From: Thermomonas brevis
GTDB taxonomy: Bacteria > Pseudomonadota > Gammaproteobacteria > Xanthomonadales > Xanthomonadaceae
Assembly: GCF_014395425.1 (NCBI RefSeq)
Contig: NZ_CP060711.1
Span: 1-64,000 of the forward strand
Direction: 5' to 3'
Length of the DNA: 64,000 nt
The notes under the pieces are model-generated. The model had not been told where the DNA came from. It ran no database searches and was given only the letters and a program-made list of their open reading frames with translations. A program made the position numbers and the translations under genes. Positions 29,270-40,511 of this stretch are shown here, piece by piece (within the stretch, counting starts at the first letter, position 1; each line of letters begins with the position of its first letter).

Positions 29270-30718
29270 TCAGTCGCCGAGGCCGGCGGCGAGGCCGTCG
29301 CCCCAGTCGGCCAGCCGGCCCAGCAGGGCGAGCCTGGCGCCGTCGTCCGCGTACTCGGTGCGCAGCGCGGCGATCTCCGCGCGGTACTGCGCCAGCGTGG
29401 TTTCGGACAGGCCGGCGTCGCCCAGCAGGCGCCGGCGGCGATAGTCGTCCCATTGCCCGCGTTCCGCCGGCAGCAGGCTGTCCGGCCAGTTGCGGGCGCG
29501 GTAGCGCAGCAGCAGCTCGGGCAGGCGCGCGTCGCGGAAAGCGTATTGCGCCTTCGCCAGCAGGTGCGGCGGGGTGCCGCGCACCTGCGCGCACAGGCGC
29601 TTGTCGCCGTCGCCGATGAAGCCGTCGTACAGCGCGGCGTCCGCATCCACGTCGCCGGCCGGGCGTTCGCGCGCGAACACGCGGCGCATCTTCTCGGCCA
29701 GCGCCGGGCCGGCGGCGCGGATGCGTTCGGCGCGCGCCAGCGCCGTTTCCGGATCGATGCCGAGGCGGGCGAAGTCGGCGGCGCGCAGGTGGTCCCAGCG
29801 CACCAGCGCCGGACACTTGTTGACGTGCACTTCCTTCAGCGGGATGCGGGTCTCGCCGTCCGGCAGGTCTTCCTGGCGAACGTACAGGCGCGCGGCGATG
29901 GCCTCGGCGTCGAGGTCGAGCAAGGCGTCCGGCTCGCAGTCGAGGTCGTACACGATGACCCGCGAGTCGATCTGCGGATGCCGCGCCAGCGGCAGCACCG
30001 GCGCGGCGCACAGGCGCGTGGCCGGGTAGCGCTGCGAGACGTGCAGCAGCGGCGCCATCGCCACCGTGTCCAGCAGCGAAGCGGCGAAGCGCTTGTCGCG
30101 CAGGCGCAGCGCGTACTCCCACAGGCGCGGCTGCGCCCGGCGGAACAGGCGGGCGACGCCGATCAGCGCGCGCACGTCGGACAGCGCTTCGTGCGCCTCG
30201 CCGACGCGCAGGCCGTTGTCCTCGGCGAGGTGTTCCAGCCGGAAGCTGGTGCCCTTGCCGTCCTCGCGCGGGCGCCAGGCGATGCCGTCGGGGCGCAGCG
30301 CGTGCATCAGCCGCAGCGCGTCGAGCAGGTCCCAGCGCGAGTTGCCGCCGCGCCACTCGCGCTCGTAGGGATCGAAGAAGTTGCGGTACAGCCCGTAGCG
30401 GACGAACTCGTCGTCGAAACGCAGCGAGTTGTAGCCGACGGTGCAGGTCTCCGGCCGGCCCATTTCCTCCATGATGCGGGCGAACGCGGCGGCCTCGTTG
30501 ACGCCGTCGCGCAGCGCGTCCTGCGGGGCGATGCCGGTGACCAGCGCGGCGCCGGGCGAGGGCAGCAGGTCGTCGGCCGGCTGCACGAAGAAGCTGATCG
30601 GCTCGTCGATCTCGTTCAGTTCGGCGTCGGTGCGGATCGCCGCGAACTGGGCGATGCGGCTGCGGCGCGGGTCGATGCCGAAGGTTTCGAGGTCGTAGAA
30701 AAGGAAGCTGGCGCTCAT
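29270..30718 (-). CDS. sbcB: Exodeoxyribonuclease I
   Basis: A 482-residue 3'-to-5' exonuclease for single-stranded DNA in recombination and mismatch repair. The DEDDh catalytic motifs are visible: FYDLETFGIDPRRSRIAQFA (ExoI), CTVGYNSLRFDDEFVRYGL (ExoII) and GEAHEALSDVRALI (ExoIII). The SH3-like and C-terminal helical regions complete the usual ExoI length. The ATG follows GAGCAAAGC, a leader shared with metH1, and an inverted pair of REP-like repeats fills the 146-base gap to kmo upstream. Confidence 0.94.
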   Translation of the reverse strand: MSASFLFYDLETFGIDPRRSRIAQFAAIRTDAELNEIDEPISFFVQPADDLLPSPGAALVTGIAPQDALRDGVNEAAAFARIMEEMGRPETCTVGYNSLRFDDEFVRYGLYRNFFDPYEREWRGGNSRWDLLDALRLMHALRPDGIAWRPREDGKGTSFRLEHLAEDNGLRVGEAHEALSDVRALIGVARLFRRAQPRLWEYALRLRDKRFAASLLDTVAMAPLLHVSQRYPATRLCAAPVLPLARHPQIDSRVIVYDLDCEPDALLDLDAEAIAARLYVRQEDLPDGETRIPLKEVHVNKCPALVRWDHLRAADFARLGIDPETALARAERIRAAGPALAEKMRRVFARERPAGDVDADAALYDGFIGDGDKRLCAQVRGTPPHLLAKAQYAFRDARLPELLLRYRARNWPDSLLPAERGQWDDYRRRRLLGDAGLSETTLAQYRAEIAALRTEYADDGARLALLGRLADWGDGLAAGLGD

Positions 30719-30727
30719 GCTTTGCTC

Positions 30728-30853
30728 GTTATTCCCGCCAAGGCGGGAATCCAGTGACTTTCGTACAAGTCGCCGCGATTCTCCCGAGGAGCGAAGACAC
30801 TGGATACGCAGACACAAGGTCTGCGAAACGATGCCCGCCTTCGCGGGAATGAC
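30728..30853. repeat. Inverted pair of REP-like repeats between kmo and sbcB
   Basis: One unit at 30728-30754 and its inverted partner ending at 30853 with core GCCCGCCTTCGCGGGAATGAC-type sequence. The second unit is interrupted after CTGGAT (ending 30805) by about 25 bases holding a small hairpin (CGCAGAC..GTCTGCG). The spacer ends AAGACACTGGAT, as in the pair before lysS. Confidence 0.75.
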
Positions 30854-30864
30854 GGGCACGGAAA

Positions 30865-32250
30865 TCACGCATCGGCCAATGGCTCCAACTTCACCAGCAC
30901 GGCCGCATCCGTCGCCGCCCAATCCACGCCGTCCAGCGACACCAGCCCGCGCGTCGCCTCGACCAGAATGTCGCGCTGCACCTCGCTGCGGTGCAGGGCC
31001 ATGGCGTAGGGAATCCGCATGAACGTGACCATCGCGTAATGCGGCACGAAGCGGCCGGGATGGCGCTCCTGCAAGGCCAGTTCGAGCTGGCGCTGGAGCA
31101 GGAACTCCGCGTCGTCCACCTTGTCGCGCATTTCGATGTAGTTCTCCAGCGCCATCTTCTGGATCGCCTCGGCGTTCGGCTTGCGCTCGGCCTCGAAGGC
31201 GGCGAACGCCTCCGCCAGCGACGGCGTGCGCTCCAGATGCTCGGCCAGCGCCACGCAGTCCTCGAACGCGCAGTTCATGCCTTGGCCGTGGAACGGCACC
31301 ATCGCGTGCGCGGCGTCGCCCAGCAGCACCGCCTGGCCGCCGAGGTGCCAGCGATCGAGGTAGAGCGTGGCGAGGCTGCCGACCGGATTGGCCTCGTAGT
31401 CGTGGCGCAGCGCCGGGATCAGCGGCAGGGTGTCCGGGAACTGCGCATCGAACAGCGCCATCGCCTCGTCGCCGTTCTGCACCTGCTCGAAACTGGGGTG
31501 GGCGCCCGCATGCGGCATGAACAGCGTCACCGTGAAGGTGCGCTCGTCGTTGGGCAGAGCGATGCACATGTAGTGGCCGCGCGGCCAGATGTGCAGCGCA
31601 TTGGGCTCGATGCGGAAGCCGCCGTCGGCGGCCGGCGGGATTTCCAGCTCCTTGTAGCCGTGGTCCAGCCATTCGGTGCGTTCGCCCAGCGACCGCACCT
31701 TCGCCATCTCCGCGCGCAGCGTCGAGCCGGCGCCGTCCGCGCCGACCAGCGCGTGGAAGGGGCGGGCCACGGTTTCCGCGTGGTGGCGGAAGGTGGCGAC
31801 GTGGTCGACGAAATCCACCCGCTCCAGCGCGTGGTCGAAGTGCAGGCGCGCGCCGTGCGACTCGGCGATGTCGAGCAGCACCAGGTTGAGCTCGCCGCGG
31901 TTGATCGACCAGATCACTTCGGAATCGTCGCGGCCGTAACGCTGCAGGCCTGGCTCGCCGTGCAGCGGATGCACGTAGCGGCCGCGCATCATCACCGCCT
32001 GCTTCAGCACCGCGTCGTCGGCGCCGGCTTGGCGCAGCGCGTGCAGGCCGCGTTCGGCCAGCGCGAGATTGATCGAGCGTCCGCCGGCATAGCCTTCCAC
32101 ACGCGGATCGCCGCGCCGTTCGTACACGTCCACCGACCAGCCGCGCCGGGCCAGCAGGATGGCGAGCAGGGCGCCGGCCAGGCCGCCGCCGATGAGGGTC
32201 AAATGCTCGTCATTCCCGCGAAGGCGGGAATCCAGCTTTTCCGATGTCAT
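30865..32250 (-). CDS. kmo: Kynurenine 3-monooxygenase with cassette-encoded N-terminus
   Basis: A 461-residue FAD monooxygenase hydroxylating kynurenine to 3-hydroxykynurenine. Visible are the Rossmann motif LTLIGGGLAGALLAILLARR, GRSINLALAERG, and GDAAHAMVPFHGQGMNCAFE. Residues 1-16 are not ancestral: residues 5-15 (with DSRLRGND) come from a REP-like inverted repeat that bounds the GIY-YIG cassette. The ATG at 32250 lies 41 bases inside the end of the GIY-YIG gene in another frame, so re-initiation or coupling is likely. TTG at residue 17 is the only later start before the FAD motif. The original start (Met-Ala-His-Leu) is still recognisable at the end of kynU. Confidence 0.93.
   Translation of the reverse strand: MTSEKLDSRLRGNDEHLTLIGGGLAGALLAILLARRGWSVDVYERRGDPRVEGYAGGRSINLALAERGLHALRQAGADDAVLKQAVMMRGRYVHPLHGEPGLQRYGRDDSEVIWSINRGELNLVLLDIAESHGARLHFDHALERVDFVDHVATFRHHAETVARPFHALVGADGAGSTLRAEMAKVRSLGERTEWLDHGYKELEIPPAADGGFRIEPNALHIWPRGHYMCIALPNDERTFTVTLFMPHAGAHPSFEQVQNGDEAMALFDAQFPDTLPLIPALRHDYEANPVGSLATLYLDRWHLGGQAVLLGDAAHAMVPFHGQGMNCAFEDCVALAEHLERTPSLAEAFAAFEAERKPNAEAIQKMALENYIEMRDKVDDAEFLLQRQLELALQERHPGRFVPHYAMVTFMRIPYAMALHRSEVQRDILVEATRGLVSLDGVDWAATDAAVLVKLEPLADA
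32207..32238. repeat. Left inverted repeat of the GIY-YIG cassette
   Basis: A REP-like unit starting TCGTCATTCCCGCGAAGG and ending ATCCAGCTT. It contains the GIY-YIG stop codon on one side and encodes kmo residues 5-15 on the same strand in another frame. Confidence 0.85.
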
Positions 32251-32545
32251 GCGCGTCCCCGATTATCTTCGGCCACAGGTCTTTCCATGCTGGATTCAGG
32301 GATTCGATGAGCCGTGTTTTCCAGGCGCGATTCCATTTCTTCAGTTGCTTCTCGCGTTGAATTGCCGATTCCATCGAATCGTGTTGCTCGTACCAAACGA
32401 GATGCTCGACTCCGTACTGCTTGGTGAAACCGTCAGCGACATGGTTTCGATGCTGCCACGTTCTTGCAATCAGATTGCTGGTCACGCCGATGTAGAGAGT
32501 GCCTTGATAGTGGCTTGCGAGGATGTAGACGGCAGGCTGCTTCAT
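32210..32545 (-). CDS. Small GIY-YIG family nuclease carried by the cassette
   Basis: A 111-residue single-domain protein of the small GIY-YIG family related to the UvrC N-terminal nuclease. Motifs: VYILASHYQGTLYIGVTS (GIY and YIG strands), LIARTWQHRN with the catalytic arginine, QYGVEHLVWYEQHDSMESAI, and REKQLKKWNRAWKTRLIE with the metal-binding glutamate and conserved KKWNR. The last residues (GFPPSRE) are read from the left inverted repeat, where the stop falls. The gene lies on the same strand as kynU and kmo and overlaps kmo by 41 bases. Its codon use is more A/T-rich than its neighbours. Small GIY-YIG proteins of this kind are multicopy in many Proteobacteria; their role is not settled. 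Confidence 0.9.
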   Translation of the reverse strand: MKQPAVYILASHYQGTLYIGVTSNLIARTWQHRNHVADGFTKQYGVEHLVWYEQHDSMESAIQREKQLKKWNRAWKTRLIESLNPAWKDLWPKIIGDAHDIGKAGFPPSRE

Positions 32546-32564
32546 TGTTTCGAGACAAGATCAC

Positions 32565-32596
32565 AAGCTGGATGCCCGCCTTCGCGGGCATGACGA
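32565..32596. repeat. Right inverted repeat of the GIY-YIG cassette
   Basis: A REP-like unit beginning AAGCTGGATGCCCGCC and ending CATGACGA. It abuts the kynU stop codon (32597-32599) and matches the left repeat in inverse at 30 of 32 positions. Confidence 0.85.
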
Positions 32597-33865
<1,269 letters not shown>

Positions 33866-33881
33866 GAGAGGAGAGCCTTTT

Positions 33882-33978
33882 GACGCGGATCAGAGCCGAC
33901 AAGAGCGGATAAAGCGAACAGGGAAGCAGAAAAAGAACGATTCATGGCGATCCGCGTTCATCCGCCCTGATCCGCGTC
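33882..33978. repeat. Inverted repeat between ACMSD and kynU
   Basis: GACGCGGATCAG (33882-33893) and its exact complement (33967-33978) lie about 73 bases apart. The intervening sequence contains further GCGGAT / ATCCGC words, so a long imperfect hairpin is possible. It occupies most of the 145-base gap upstream of kynU. Confidence 0.6.
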
Positions 33979-34010
33979 CAGAAAGCTTTGCTTCGCGTTC
34001 GGAAGAAGGG

Positions 34011-35021
34011 TCACGCAAATCTGGATGCCGGCAGCCCCAGCCATTCCAGCGCGGTGCCGTGGTAGAGCCGCGCGCGCTCGCCATCGGCCAGGCCGAGCCG
34101 CTCGATGCCTTCGCCCGGCACCTGTTCGCCCAGCGGGAACGGATAGTCGGTGCCCAGCATCACCCGTTCGCTGCCGCAGGCTTCCAGCAGGTAGCGCAGC
34201 GCCGCGTCGTCGGCGACCCAGGAATCGAAATACAGCCGCTTCAGGTATTCGCGCGGATTGCGGAAGTTGTCGGTGGCGACCAGATCGGGCCGCATGTTGA
34301 AGCCGTGCTCGATGCGGCCGATGGTGTAGGGGAAGCTGCCGCCGCCGTGGGCCAGCGCGACGCGCAGCTTCGGCAACCGTTCCAGCACCCCGCCAAAGAC
34401 CAGGCAGCAGGCCGCGCGCGATTGCTCGGCAGGCATCCCGACCAGCCACGGCAGCCAGTATTTCGGCATCGAGTCCGCGCCCATCATGTCCCAGGGATGC
34501 ACGAGGATGGCCGCACCCAGGTCGGCGGCGGCCTCGAAGAACTCGAACAGCTCCGGCGCGTCGAGGTTCCAGTCGCCGATGTGCGAACCGATCTGCACGC
34601 CCTGCAACCCCAGCTCGTCCATGCAGCGCTCCAGCTCGCGCACCGCCAGCGAAGGCGACTGCAGCGGCACCGTGCCGATGCCGGCGTAGTGGCGCGGGAA
34701 GTCGCGACAGGTCTGCGCCATGTGGTCGTTGAGCGACTTGTGCAGTTCCAGCGCCTGGTGCGCCTTCGCCCAGTAGCTGAACATCACCGGCACGGTGGAC
34801 AGCACCTGCACCTGCACGCCGAAGCCGGCGTAGTCGTCGATGCGGATCTGCGGGTCCCAGGTCTTCGGCCAGATCTCGCGGAAGAACTTGCCGTCCTTGT
34901 AGATGCGATGGCGGCCGTCGTCGCCGTGGTGGATCACCGGGAAGCGGTTGTCGCCGTATTTGGCGGCAAGGTCGGGCCAGTCGCGCGGCAGGTAGTGGGC
35001 GTGGGTGTCGATCTTGAGCAT
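34011..35021 (-). CDS. 2-amino-3-carboxymuconate-6-semialdehyde decarboxylase (ACMSD)
   Basis: A 336-residue amidohydrolase-fold decarboxylase that removes CO2 from the ring-opened product of 3-hydroxyanthranilate and so diverts flux away from quinolinate and NAD. Metal ligands are visible: [12 protein letters not shown] (HxH), [10 protein letters not shown] (histidine) and [12 protein letters not shown] (aspartate). It precedes kynU on the same strand, in line with tryptophan catabolism through 3-hydroxyanthranilate. Tryptophan 2,3-dioxygenase, kynurenine formamidase and 3-hydroxyanthranilate dioxygenase are not in the window. The ATG lies six bases after a TAGAAT box, suggesting a leaderless mRNA. 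Confidence 0.9.
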   Translation of the reverse strand: MLKIDTHAHYLPRDWPDLAAKYGDNRFPVIHHGDDGRHRIYKDGKFFREIWPKTWDPQIRIDDYAGFGVQVQVLSTVPVMFSYWAKAHQALELHKSLNDHMAQTCRDFPRHYAGIGTVPLQSPSLAVRELERCMDELGLQGVQIGSHIGDWNLDAPELFEFFEAAADLGAAILVHPWDMMGADSMPKYWLPWLVGMPAEQSRAACCLVFGGVLERLPKLRVALAHGGGSFPYTIGRIEHGFNMRPDLVATDNFRNPREYLKRLYFDSWVADDAALRYLLEACGSERVMLGTDYPFPLGEQVPGEGIERLGLADGERARLYHGTALEWLGLPASRFA

Positions 35022-35027
35022 GGCCCG

Positions 35028-35033
35028 ATTCTA
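35028..35033 (-). promoter_or_regulatory. -10 box of the ACMSD gene, six bases before the ATG
   Basis: TAGAAT on the minus strand followed by CGGGCC and the ATG. Transcription would begin at or beside the start codon. Confidence 0.6.
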
Positions 35034-35070
35034 GGGCCATGCCGCCGCGCGTGCGCTTCGGACGAAGGCG

Positions 35071-36729
35071 TCAGCCGTTTTCCAGCAGCCGCTTCGCCGC
35101 CGCGCGCGCTTCGCGGCTGACTTCCGCGCCGCCCAGCATCCGCGCGATCTCGTCGACGCGGCCGGCGGCGTCCAGCGCGGCCACCGAGGACTGGGTGATG
35201 CCGTCCTGCGCCGCCTTGCTCACGCGGTACTGCGCGTGGCCGGCGGCGGCGACCTGCGGCTGGTGGGTGACGCACAGCACCTGCTTCGATGCGCCCAGCG
35301 CGCGCAGCTTCGCGCCCACCGCGGCGGCCACCGCGCCGCCGATGCCGGCATCGACCTCGTCGAACACCAGGGTCGAAGCCGCGTCCTGCCCCTGCGTGGC
35401 GACCTCGATCGCCAGCGAGATGCGCGAGAGCTCGCCGCCCGAGGCCACCTTGCGCAGCGGGCGCGGCGGCTGGCCGGGATTGGCCGAGACCAGGAACTCG
35501 GCGCGCTCGCCGCCGAGCGGATCGGGTGCGTCGCCGGCGTTGGCTTCCAGCGCGGTCTCGAAGCGCCCGCCCTGCATGCCCAGTTCGTCGATCAGCGCGG
35601 TAATGGCCGCGGCCAGCGCGTCGCCGGCCTTGCGGCGCGAGGCGGCGAGGGCGGCGGCGGCCGCGCGCCAGTCTTCCAGCGCGGCGGCGATGTCGCGGTC
35701 GAGCCGTTGCAGGCGCGCGTCGGCGTCGGCCAGCGAATCGAGTTCCGCGGCCAGCGCGTCGCGGTGCGCGGCCAGCCTGTCGGGGGCGACGCGGTGCTTG
35801 CGCGCCAGGTCCTGCACGCGGACGAGCTGGCGTTCGATGTCGGCCAGCGCGTCGGGATCGAGGTCGAGGTCGCCGCGGACGCGTTCCAGCAGCGCCAGCG
35901 CTTCGTCGAGCTGGATCGCGGCCGAGTCGAGCATCGCATCGACGTCGGACAGGCGCGGCTCGTTCGAGGCTTCGCGCTGCAGGCCGCCGCGCAGATGCTG
36001 CAGGCGGCGGGTGAGGGCGTCGTCGCCGCCCAGCGCGTCCAGCGCCGAATCGCAGGCGGCGATCAGCGAGGCGGCGTGGGCGTGGCGGCGATGGCTGGCG
36101 TCGAGTTCCGCCAGCGCGTCGGGTTCCAGCGGCTGCGCCTGCAGTTCGTCCAGCTGGTGTCGCAGCCAGCCCTGGCGTTCGGCCACGTCGCCGCGGGCGA
36201 GCAGGGCGTCGCGCTCCTGCTGCAGCGCCTTCCAGCGCCGCGCCGAGTCGGCGACGGCCGCCAGCAGCTGCGGATGGCGTGCGAAGTCGTCCAGCAGGCG
36301 GGTCTGCTGCGGGCGCATCAGCAGCGCTTGCTGGGCGTGCTGGCCGTGGATTTCCACCAGCAGTCCGGCCAGTTCGGCCAGCTGCGCGATCGTCACGGCG
36401 CGGCCGTTGATCCATGCCTTCGAGCCGCCGTCGGCGCGCAGGGTGCGGCGCAGCTGGCAGGCGCCGTCGTCGTCCAGTTCGACCTCGGCCAGCCAGGCGG
36501 AGGCGGCGGGACAATCGTCCAGCGCGAACTCGGCCGACAGCTCGGCGCGCTGCGCGCCGTGGCGCACCGCGCCGGCGTCGCCGCGCGCGCCCGACAGGAA
36601 GCCCAGCGCGTCCACCAGCAGCGACTTGCCGGCGCCGGTTTCGCCGGACACGACGGTCAGGCCCGCGCCGAAGTCCAGTTCGGCGTGGGCCACTACGGCG
36701 AAGTCGCGGATCGACAGGCGGGTCAGCAT
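35071..36729 (-). CDS. recN: DNA repair protein RecN
   Basis: A 552-residue SMC-like ATPase for double-strand break repair. Walker A is VVSGETGAGKSLLVDAL at about residues 28-44, followed by the RecN-specific LLVEIHGQHAQQALL. Long coiled-coil arms run over about 155-390. The C-terminal half of the ATPase site has VASGGELSRISLAIEV (signature) and TLVFDEVDAGIGG (Walker B). It diverges from hrcA across 76 bases. On its own side a CACAAT box lies eight bases before the ATG. No LexA-type box was recognised there. Confidence 0.95.
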   Translation of the reverse strand: MLTRLSIRDFAVVAHAELDFGAGLTVVSGETGAGKSLLVDALGFLSGARGDAGAVRHGAQRAELSAEFALDDCPAASAWLAEVELDDDGACQLRRTLRADGGSKAWINGRAVTIAQLAELAGLLVEIHGQHAQQALLMRPQQTRLLDDFARHPQLLAAVADSARRWKALQQERDALLARGDVAERQGWLRHQLDELQAQPLEPDALAELDASHRRHAHAASLIAACDSALDALGGDDALTRRLQHLRGGLQREASNEPRLSDVDAMLDSAAIQLDEALALLERVRGDLDLDPDALADIERQLVRVQDLARKHRVAPDRLAAHRDALAAELDSLADADARLQRLDRDIAAALEDWRAAAAALAASRRKAGDALAAAITALIDELGMQGGRFETALEANAGDAPDPLGGERAEFLVSANPGQPPRPLRKVASGGELSRISLAIEVATQGQDAASTLVFDEVDAGIGGAVAAAVGAKLRALGASKQVLCVTHQPQVAAAGHAQYRVSKAAQDGITQSSVAALDAAGRVDEIARMLGGAEVSREARAAAKRLLENG

Positions 36730-36770
36730 GGCTGCGCATTGTGCCTGCGGGCGCGATGCGCGGGTAGCGG

Positions 36771-36799
36771 TTGCATGCGCGCGGGCGGACGCTTACAAC
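36771..36799 (+). promoter_or_regulatory. Promoter of hrcA
   Basis: TTGCAT (36771-36776), then a -10 box read as TTACAA or TACAAC (36793-36799). The latter ends six bases before the hrcA ATG, so the transcript may lack a leader. No CIRCE element (TTAGCACTC-N9-GAGTGCTAA) is present. Confidence 0.55.
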
Positions 36800-36805
36800 C
36801 TGCGC

Positions 36806-37858
36806 ATGGCCCGCCGCCCCGCTCCCGACATCGCCCTCGACCCGCGCGCGCGCCAGCTGCTGCGCACGCTGGTGTCGCGGCACATCCGCGACGGCGAGCC
36901 GGTGGGCTCGCAGACGCTGGCGAAACACGCCGGGCTGGATGTCAGCGCGGCCACCATCCGCAACATCCTGGCCTCGCTGGAGGACGCCGGCCTGCTGGCC
37001 GCACCGCACAGCTCGGCCGGGCGGGTGCCGACCGCGCAGGGCTACCGGCTGTTCGTGGATTCGCTGCTGCAGGTCAAGCCGCTGGGCAGCGAGGACGTCC
37101 ATCGGCTGCGCAGCGGGCTGCCGGCGGGCGCGGGCACGCAGGCGCTGCTGGGCAGCACTTCCGAGCTGCTGGCGGCGATGACCCATTTCGCCGGCATGGT
37201 CAGCGTGCCCAGGCGCGAGAGCTTCGCCTTCCGCCAGATCGACTTCGTGGCGCTGGACCCGCAGCGGGTGCTGGCGATTCTGGTGTTCGCCGACGGTGAG
37301 GTGCAGAACCGGGTGGTGCAGGTGCGGCGGGCGTTCTCGTCGTCGGAGCTGGAGCAGGCGGCGAACACCCTGAACGCCCATTTCGCCGGGCAGTCGCTGA
37401 GCCTGATCCGCGCCGCGCTGCTGCGCGAACTGCGCGACGCCCGCAGCGAGATGGAGCGGTTGCTGGCGTCCTCGGTGGAGCTGGCCGAGCAGGCGTTCGC
37501 CCCGGCCCGCGAGGACGACATGCTGGTGGCCGGCCAGACCCGCCTGCTGGGGTTGCAGGAGCTGGGCGACCTCGACCGCCTGCGCGCCCTGTTCGACGCC
37601 TTCGCCGAAAAGCGCGAGCTGCTGCAGCTGCTGGAGCGCACCGCCAAGGCGCCGGGCATGCGCGTGTTCATCGGCGAGGAAACCGGGCTGGCGCCGCTGG
37701 AAGGCATGTCGCTGGTGACCGCGCCCTACGGCCGCGACGGGCAGGTGCTGGGCGTGCTGGGGGTGATCGGCCCCAGCCGGATGGCCTACGAGCGGGTGAT
37801 CCCGGTGGTGGAGGCCACCGCGGCGGCGCTGGGGGCCGCCTTGAATCCCGACGCCTGA
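36806..37858 (+). CDS. hrcA: Heat-inducible transcription repressor HrcA
   Basis: A 350-residue repressor. An N-terminal winged helix (LRTLVSRHIRDGEPVGSQTL, SAATIRNILASLEDAGLL, HSSAGRVPTAQGYR) is followed by the GAF-like dimerisation domain, with VFIGEE and VTAPYGRDGQVLGVLGVIGP near the end. HrcA normally binds CIRCE elements before groESL or hrcA operons and is helped to fold by GroEL. No CIRCE sequence is visible anywhere in this operon, so its target is probably elsewhere. A sigma-32 promoter for grpE is embedded across its 3' end. Confidence 0.95.
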   Translation: MARRPAPDIALDPRARQLLRTLVSRHIRDGEPVGSQTLAKHAGLDVSAATIRNILASLEDAGLLAAPHSSAGRVPTAQGYRLFVDSLLQVKPLGSEDVHRLRSGLPAGAGTQALLGSTSELLAAMTHFAGMVSVPRRESFAFRQIDFVALDPQRVLAILVFADGEVQNRVVQVRRAFSSSELEQAANTLNAHFAGQSLSLIRAALLRELRDARSEMERLLASSVELAEQAFAPAREDDMLVAGQTRLLGLQELGDLDRLRALFDAFAEKRELLQLLERTAKAPGMRVFIGEETGLAPLEGMSLVTAPYGRDGQVLGVLGVIGPSRMAYERVIPVVEATAAALGAALNPDA

Positions 37859-37868
37859 ACCCCCATAG
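37840..37868 (+). promoter_or_regulatory. Sigma-32-type heat-shock promoter for grpE
   Basis: CTTGAA (37840-37845), a 15-base spacer and CCCCATAG (37861-37868) match the sigma-32 consensus CTTGAAA / CCCCATNT closely. The -35 box lies within the last codons of hrcA. Confidence 0.75.
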
Positions 37869-37912
37869 CCCTGCACGGTGCGGCAGTCGGCCGCGTATTT
37901 CGAACCGTGGAC

Positions 37913-38410
37913 ATGAGCAACGATCCCAGCCAGGAAGTGAACGAGGACGCCGACGCGGCGCAGCACGACGAACTGGAGGCGCTGCGCGCCGAGGTCGAGC
38001 AGCTGAAGGCGCAGTCGCTGCTGGAGCGCGCCGACCTGGAGAACCAGCGCAAGCGGCTGGCCCGCGACATCGAACAGGCGCGCAAGTTCGCCAACGAGCG
38101 CCTGCTCAGCGACCTGCTGCCGGTGTTCGACAGCTTGGATGCCGGCCTGTCCGCGGCGGGCGAGGGCGACGCGCTGCGCCACGGGCTGGAGCTGACCTAC
38201 AAGCAGCTGCTGAAGGTCGCCACCGAGAATGGCATGACCCTGCTCGACCCGACCGGCCAGCCGTTCGACCCGGAACACCACCAGGCGATCAGCCAGGGCG
38301 AGGCGGAGGGCGTCGCCCCCGGCCACGTCATCACCGTGTTCCAGAAGGGCTACCTGCTCAACGGGCGGCTGCTGCGCCCGGCGCTGGTGATCGTCGCCAG
38401 GCACGACTGA
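37913..38410 (+). CDS. grpE: Nucleotide exchange factor GrpE
   Basis: A 165-residue co-chaperone that releases ADP from DnaK. An acidic N-terminus and long coiled-coil helix ([35 protein letters not shown]) are followed by the beta-wing domain with [14 protein letters not shown] and [20 protein letters not shown], the family signature. The ATG at 37913 is chosen; an in-frame GTG six bases earlier is less likely. It is probably transcribed from the sigma-32 promoter just upstream as well as by read-through from hrcA. Confidence 0.95.
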   Translation: MSNDPSQEVNEDADAAQHDELEALRAEVEQLKAQSLLERADLENQRKRLARDIEQARKFANERLLSDLLPVFDSLDAGLSAAGEGDALRHGLELTYKQLLKVATENGMTLLDPTGQPFDPEHHQAISQGEAEGVAPGHVITVFQKGYLLNGRLLRPALVIVARHD

Positions 38411-38440
38411 AACGGCGCCCCGGCGCATCGCCGCGCGGCT

Positions 38441-38469
38441 CTTGAAGGCGGGCGCGGCATCCCCAGATA
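38441..38469 (+). promoter_or_regulatory. Sigma-32-type heat-shock promoter for dnaK
   Basis: CTTGAA (38441-38446), a 14-base spacer and CCCCAGATA (38461-38469), placed about 45 bases before the dnaK ATG in a 104-base gap. Confidence 0.7.
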
Positions 38470-38514
38470 GCAACCATCGGCGCACGGCGCCAACGACATT
38501 ACAGAGGGAACACC

Positions 38515-40440
<1,926 letters not shown>

Positions 40441-40511
40441 TCCGGCAGGCAGGCAATGCGACGGGCAGGCCGGTGGTCTGCCCGTCGCCGTGAAGGGAAC
40501 AGGTTGGCCCG

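Larger units (their letters stand above)
32207..32596. mobile_element. 390-bp GIY-YIG nuclease cassette with REP-type inverted ends
   Basis: The ends (32207-32238 and 32565-32596) are 32-base inverted repeats with two differences. Each end is also a hairpin, and the two differing bases pair within their own hairpin. Immediately outside lie TCAAATGC (32199-32206) and TCAAGTGC (32597-32604), an 8-base direct repeat with one mismatch that looks like a target duplication. The interior is visibly poorer in G+C than the flanks and holds one gene, 32210-32545. The cassette sits on the kynU/kmo junction. Confidence 0.75.
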
